Below are positions 6,153 to 7,299 of a stretch of DNA of 7,299 nucleotides, piece after piece. The notes below the pieces were generated by a model that searched no databases, had not been told where the DNA came from, and was given only the letters and a program-made list of their open reading frames with translations. Made by a program: the position numbers and the translations under genes. Source of the DNA: Streptomyces sp. NRRL WC-3549 (GTDB lineage Bacteria; Actinomycetota; Actinomycetes; Streptomycetales; Streptomycetaceae); assembly GCF_000721935.1 (NCBI RefSeq), contig NZ_KL585401.1, positions 75,227-82,525 on the forward strand. Reading direction: 5' to 3'. Each line of letters starts with the position of its first letter. Positions within the stretch are counted from its first letter, which is position 1.

Positions 6153-7141
6153 CTACTTCGCCATGGTCGGCGGCGGTATCGGGGTCGCCGCCAGCGACTG
6201 CGGGGAGGCTGTCTCTTATACACATCGAGACAGGCCGTGTCCAGCGCCCGCTTGATGCGCCACCGCAGCTCCCGCTCCACGCCCAGCGCCTTGCCCGGCA
6301 TGGTCTTCGCCGTGACCCGGACGGTCATCGAGTCGAGCAGGACCGCGTCCAGGCCGAGGACCTCCACCGGGCCCCACAGCCGCTCGGACCAGGGTTCTTC
6401 CTTGGTCATCTCCTCGGTGGCCGCGGTGATCGCGGCGGCCACCTCGTCGAGGTCCTCGGTGGGCGGGACCACGACGTCCACGCCGGCCGTGGACCAGCCC
6501 TGGCTCAGGTTGCCGATCCGTTTCACCTCGCCGTTGCGGACGTACCAGATCGCACCGTTGTCGCCGCGCAGTTTGGTGACCCGCAGCCCGACCTCGATGA
6601 CCTCGCCGGAGGCGACCCCCGCGTCGATCTGGTCACCGACGCCGTACTGGTCCTCCAGGATCATGAAGACACCGGAGAGGAAGTCGGTGACGAGGTTGCG
6701 GGCACCGAAACCGAGGGCGACCCCCGCGACCCCCGCGGAGGCGAGCAGCGGCGCCAGGTTGATCTGGAACGCGCCCAGGATCATCAGCGCGGCGGTGCCC
6801 AGGATCAGGAACGACGTGACCGAGCGGAGCACCGAGCCGATGGCCTCCGAGCGCTGGCGGCGGCGCTCGGCGTTGACCAGCAGGCCGCCGAGGGCGGTGC
6901 CCTCGACCGCCTGCGCGCTGCGGTTCATCCGGTCGATGAGGTTGGTCAGGGCTCGCCGGATCACGTACCGGAGCACCAGCGCGACCGCCGCGATCAGCAG
7001 GATGCGCAGGCCGGTGTTCAGCCAGGTGGACCAGTTCTCCTGGACCCACCCCGCGGCGTCGCCGGCCCGTTCGGCGGCTTCGTCCAGCGAGCCGGCCGGC
7101 TCGGGCGACGCGGTCGCGGCAAGGAGGGCGGACAGGGACAC
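6153..7141 (-). CDS. MscS-family mechanosensitive ion channel, 3' part interrupted by adapter sequence
   Basis: This small-conductance channel protein would open under membrane tension and release solutes during osmotic downshock. The first 303 residues are intact. Membrane segments lie near 43-63 and 107-124, and a pore helix (about 130-160) carries LLASAGVAGVALGFGARNLV and DFLSGVFMILEDQYGVGD, the MscS hallmark. A beta domain follows, then an alpha/beta domain ending RELRWRIKRALDTA. GTG 7141 is preferred over TTG 7174 because GGAGG (7154-7150) sits 8 nt before it. At 6209-6233 adapter sequence replaces real bases. Beyond it, the frame encoding SPQSLAATPIPPPTMAK and then TAG (6155-6153) is probably the true C-terminus: it is Pro-rich like many actinobacterial tails and is followed at once by a terminator. 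That frame is not continuous with the upstream part, so the missing stretch must restore it. Reading straight through gives a false Arg-rich extension to 6005. Confidence 0.85.
6209..6233. other. Tn5/Nextera mosaic-end adapter residue inside the channel gene (assembly artefact)
   Basis: Positions 6209-6226 read CTGTCTCTTATACACATC, 18 of the 19 mosaic-end bases. GAGACAG (6227-6233) is the last 7 bases of the opposite-strand mosaic end. Translated on the minus strand it gives CLDVYKRQ, a tell-tale peptide of adapter contamination in predicted proteins. It is the second such junction in the window, with a different internal breakpoint from the first. Confidence 0.97.
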
Positions 7142-7149
7142 GGCGGGGA

Positions 7150-7154
7150 CCTCC
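7150..7154 (-). promoter_or_regulatory. Ribosome binding site deciding the channel gene start
   Basis: On the minus strand this reads GGAGG with an 8-nt spacer to GTG 7141-7139. It favours that start over the in-frame TTG at 7174. Upstream, TACTCT (7182-7177) could be a -10 box, but no good -35 box accompanies it. The remaining stretch to 7299 shows no gene I can support. Confidence 0.7.
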
Positions 7155-7299
7155 AGGGGGTGACGGCAGACCAATCAGAGTAACGAAGCGGAGTCGGCGG
7201 ATCGTTGCCGTTCCCGGGAGAGAGACACGTCTCATCCGCGCACGGGCGCGCCGCAGCGTGGGCGGCCGGTCACGCGGCGCACCGCCCCCGCCGCCGGAC

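Noticed and set aside
6005..6208. Arg- and Pro-rich extension of the channel protein past the adapter
   Set aside because: It is off-frame translation of GC-rich DNA created by the adapter join, and it runs through a terminator and the promoter of the next operon.
7222..7233. Short palindrome GAGAC-AC-GTCTC upstream of the channel gene, partly like the mosaic-end tail
   Set aside because: It lacks the TTATACACAT core of the adapter, and 5-bp arms are common by chance; no function can be supported.

Overview
The window looks like chromosomal DNA from a Streptomyces-type actinomycete. The base composition is very GC-rich, codons end almost always in G or C, and genes are packed with gaps of a few bases. 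The sugar ABC importer has no ATPase of its own, which is typical of that group. All six genes read leftward (minus strand).

Layout from right to left, in the order of transcription: (1) an MscS-type mechanosensitive channel (7141 to 6153), whose 3' part is interrupted at 6209-6233; (2) a strong hairpin terminator (6104-6139); (3) a promoter (6019-5990) followed by a perfect 13-bp palindrome (5964-5976) that looks like an operator; (4) a ROK-family regulator (5939-4734); (5) a lipoprotein sugar-binding protein (4680-3346); (6) two MalF/MalG-type permeases (3341-2400 and 2396-1494); (7) a GH4 6-phospho-glycosidase (1492-227); (8) the start of a BadF/BadG-type (N-acetylglucosamine-like) sugar kinase, overlapping the GH4 gene by 4 bp and running off the left edge. 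Genes 4 to 8 read as one ROK-controlled operon for uptake and breakdown of an oligosaccharide or glycoside. The transporter imports an unphosphorylated sugar, while GH4 enzymes of this type need a phosphorylated one. The kinase is therefore the likely link, probably phosphorylating the sugar before it is cut (inference).

The most important non-biological observation is that two short insertions, at 93-120 and 6209-6233, are Tn5/Nextera mosaic-end adapter sequence. In both places the two halves of one gene lie on either side in the right order and orientation, but host sequence is missing between them. Order and orientation are therefore probably sound, while the bases at these two places are false. 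One junction gives a kinase that is in frame but wrong and carries a spurious TTA codon. The other puts the channel's C-terminus out of frame and creates a false Arg-rich extension. I found no clearly new biological system. The best biological lead is the ABC + kinase + GH4 arrangement under its own ROK operator.
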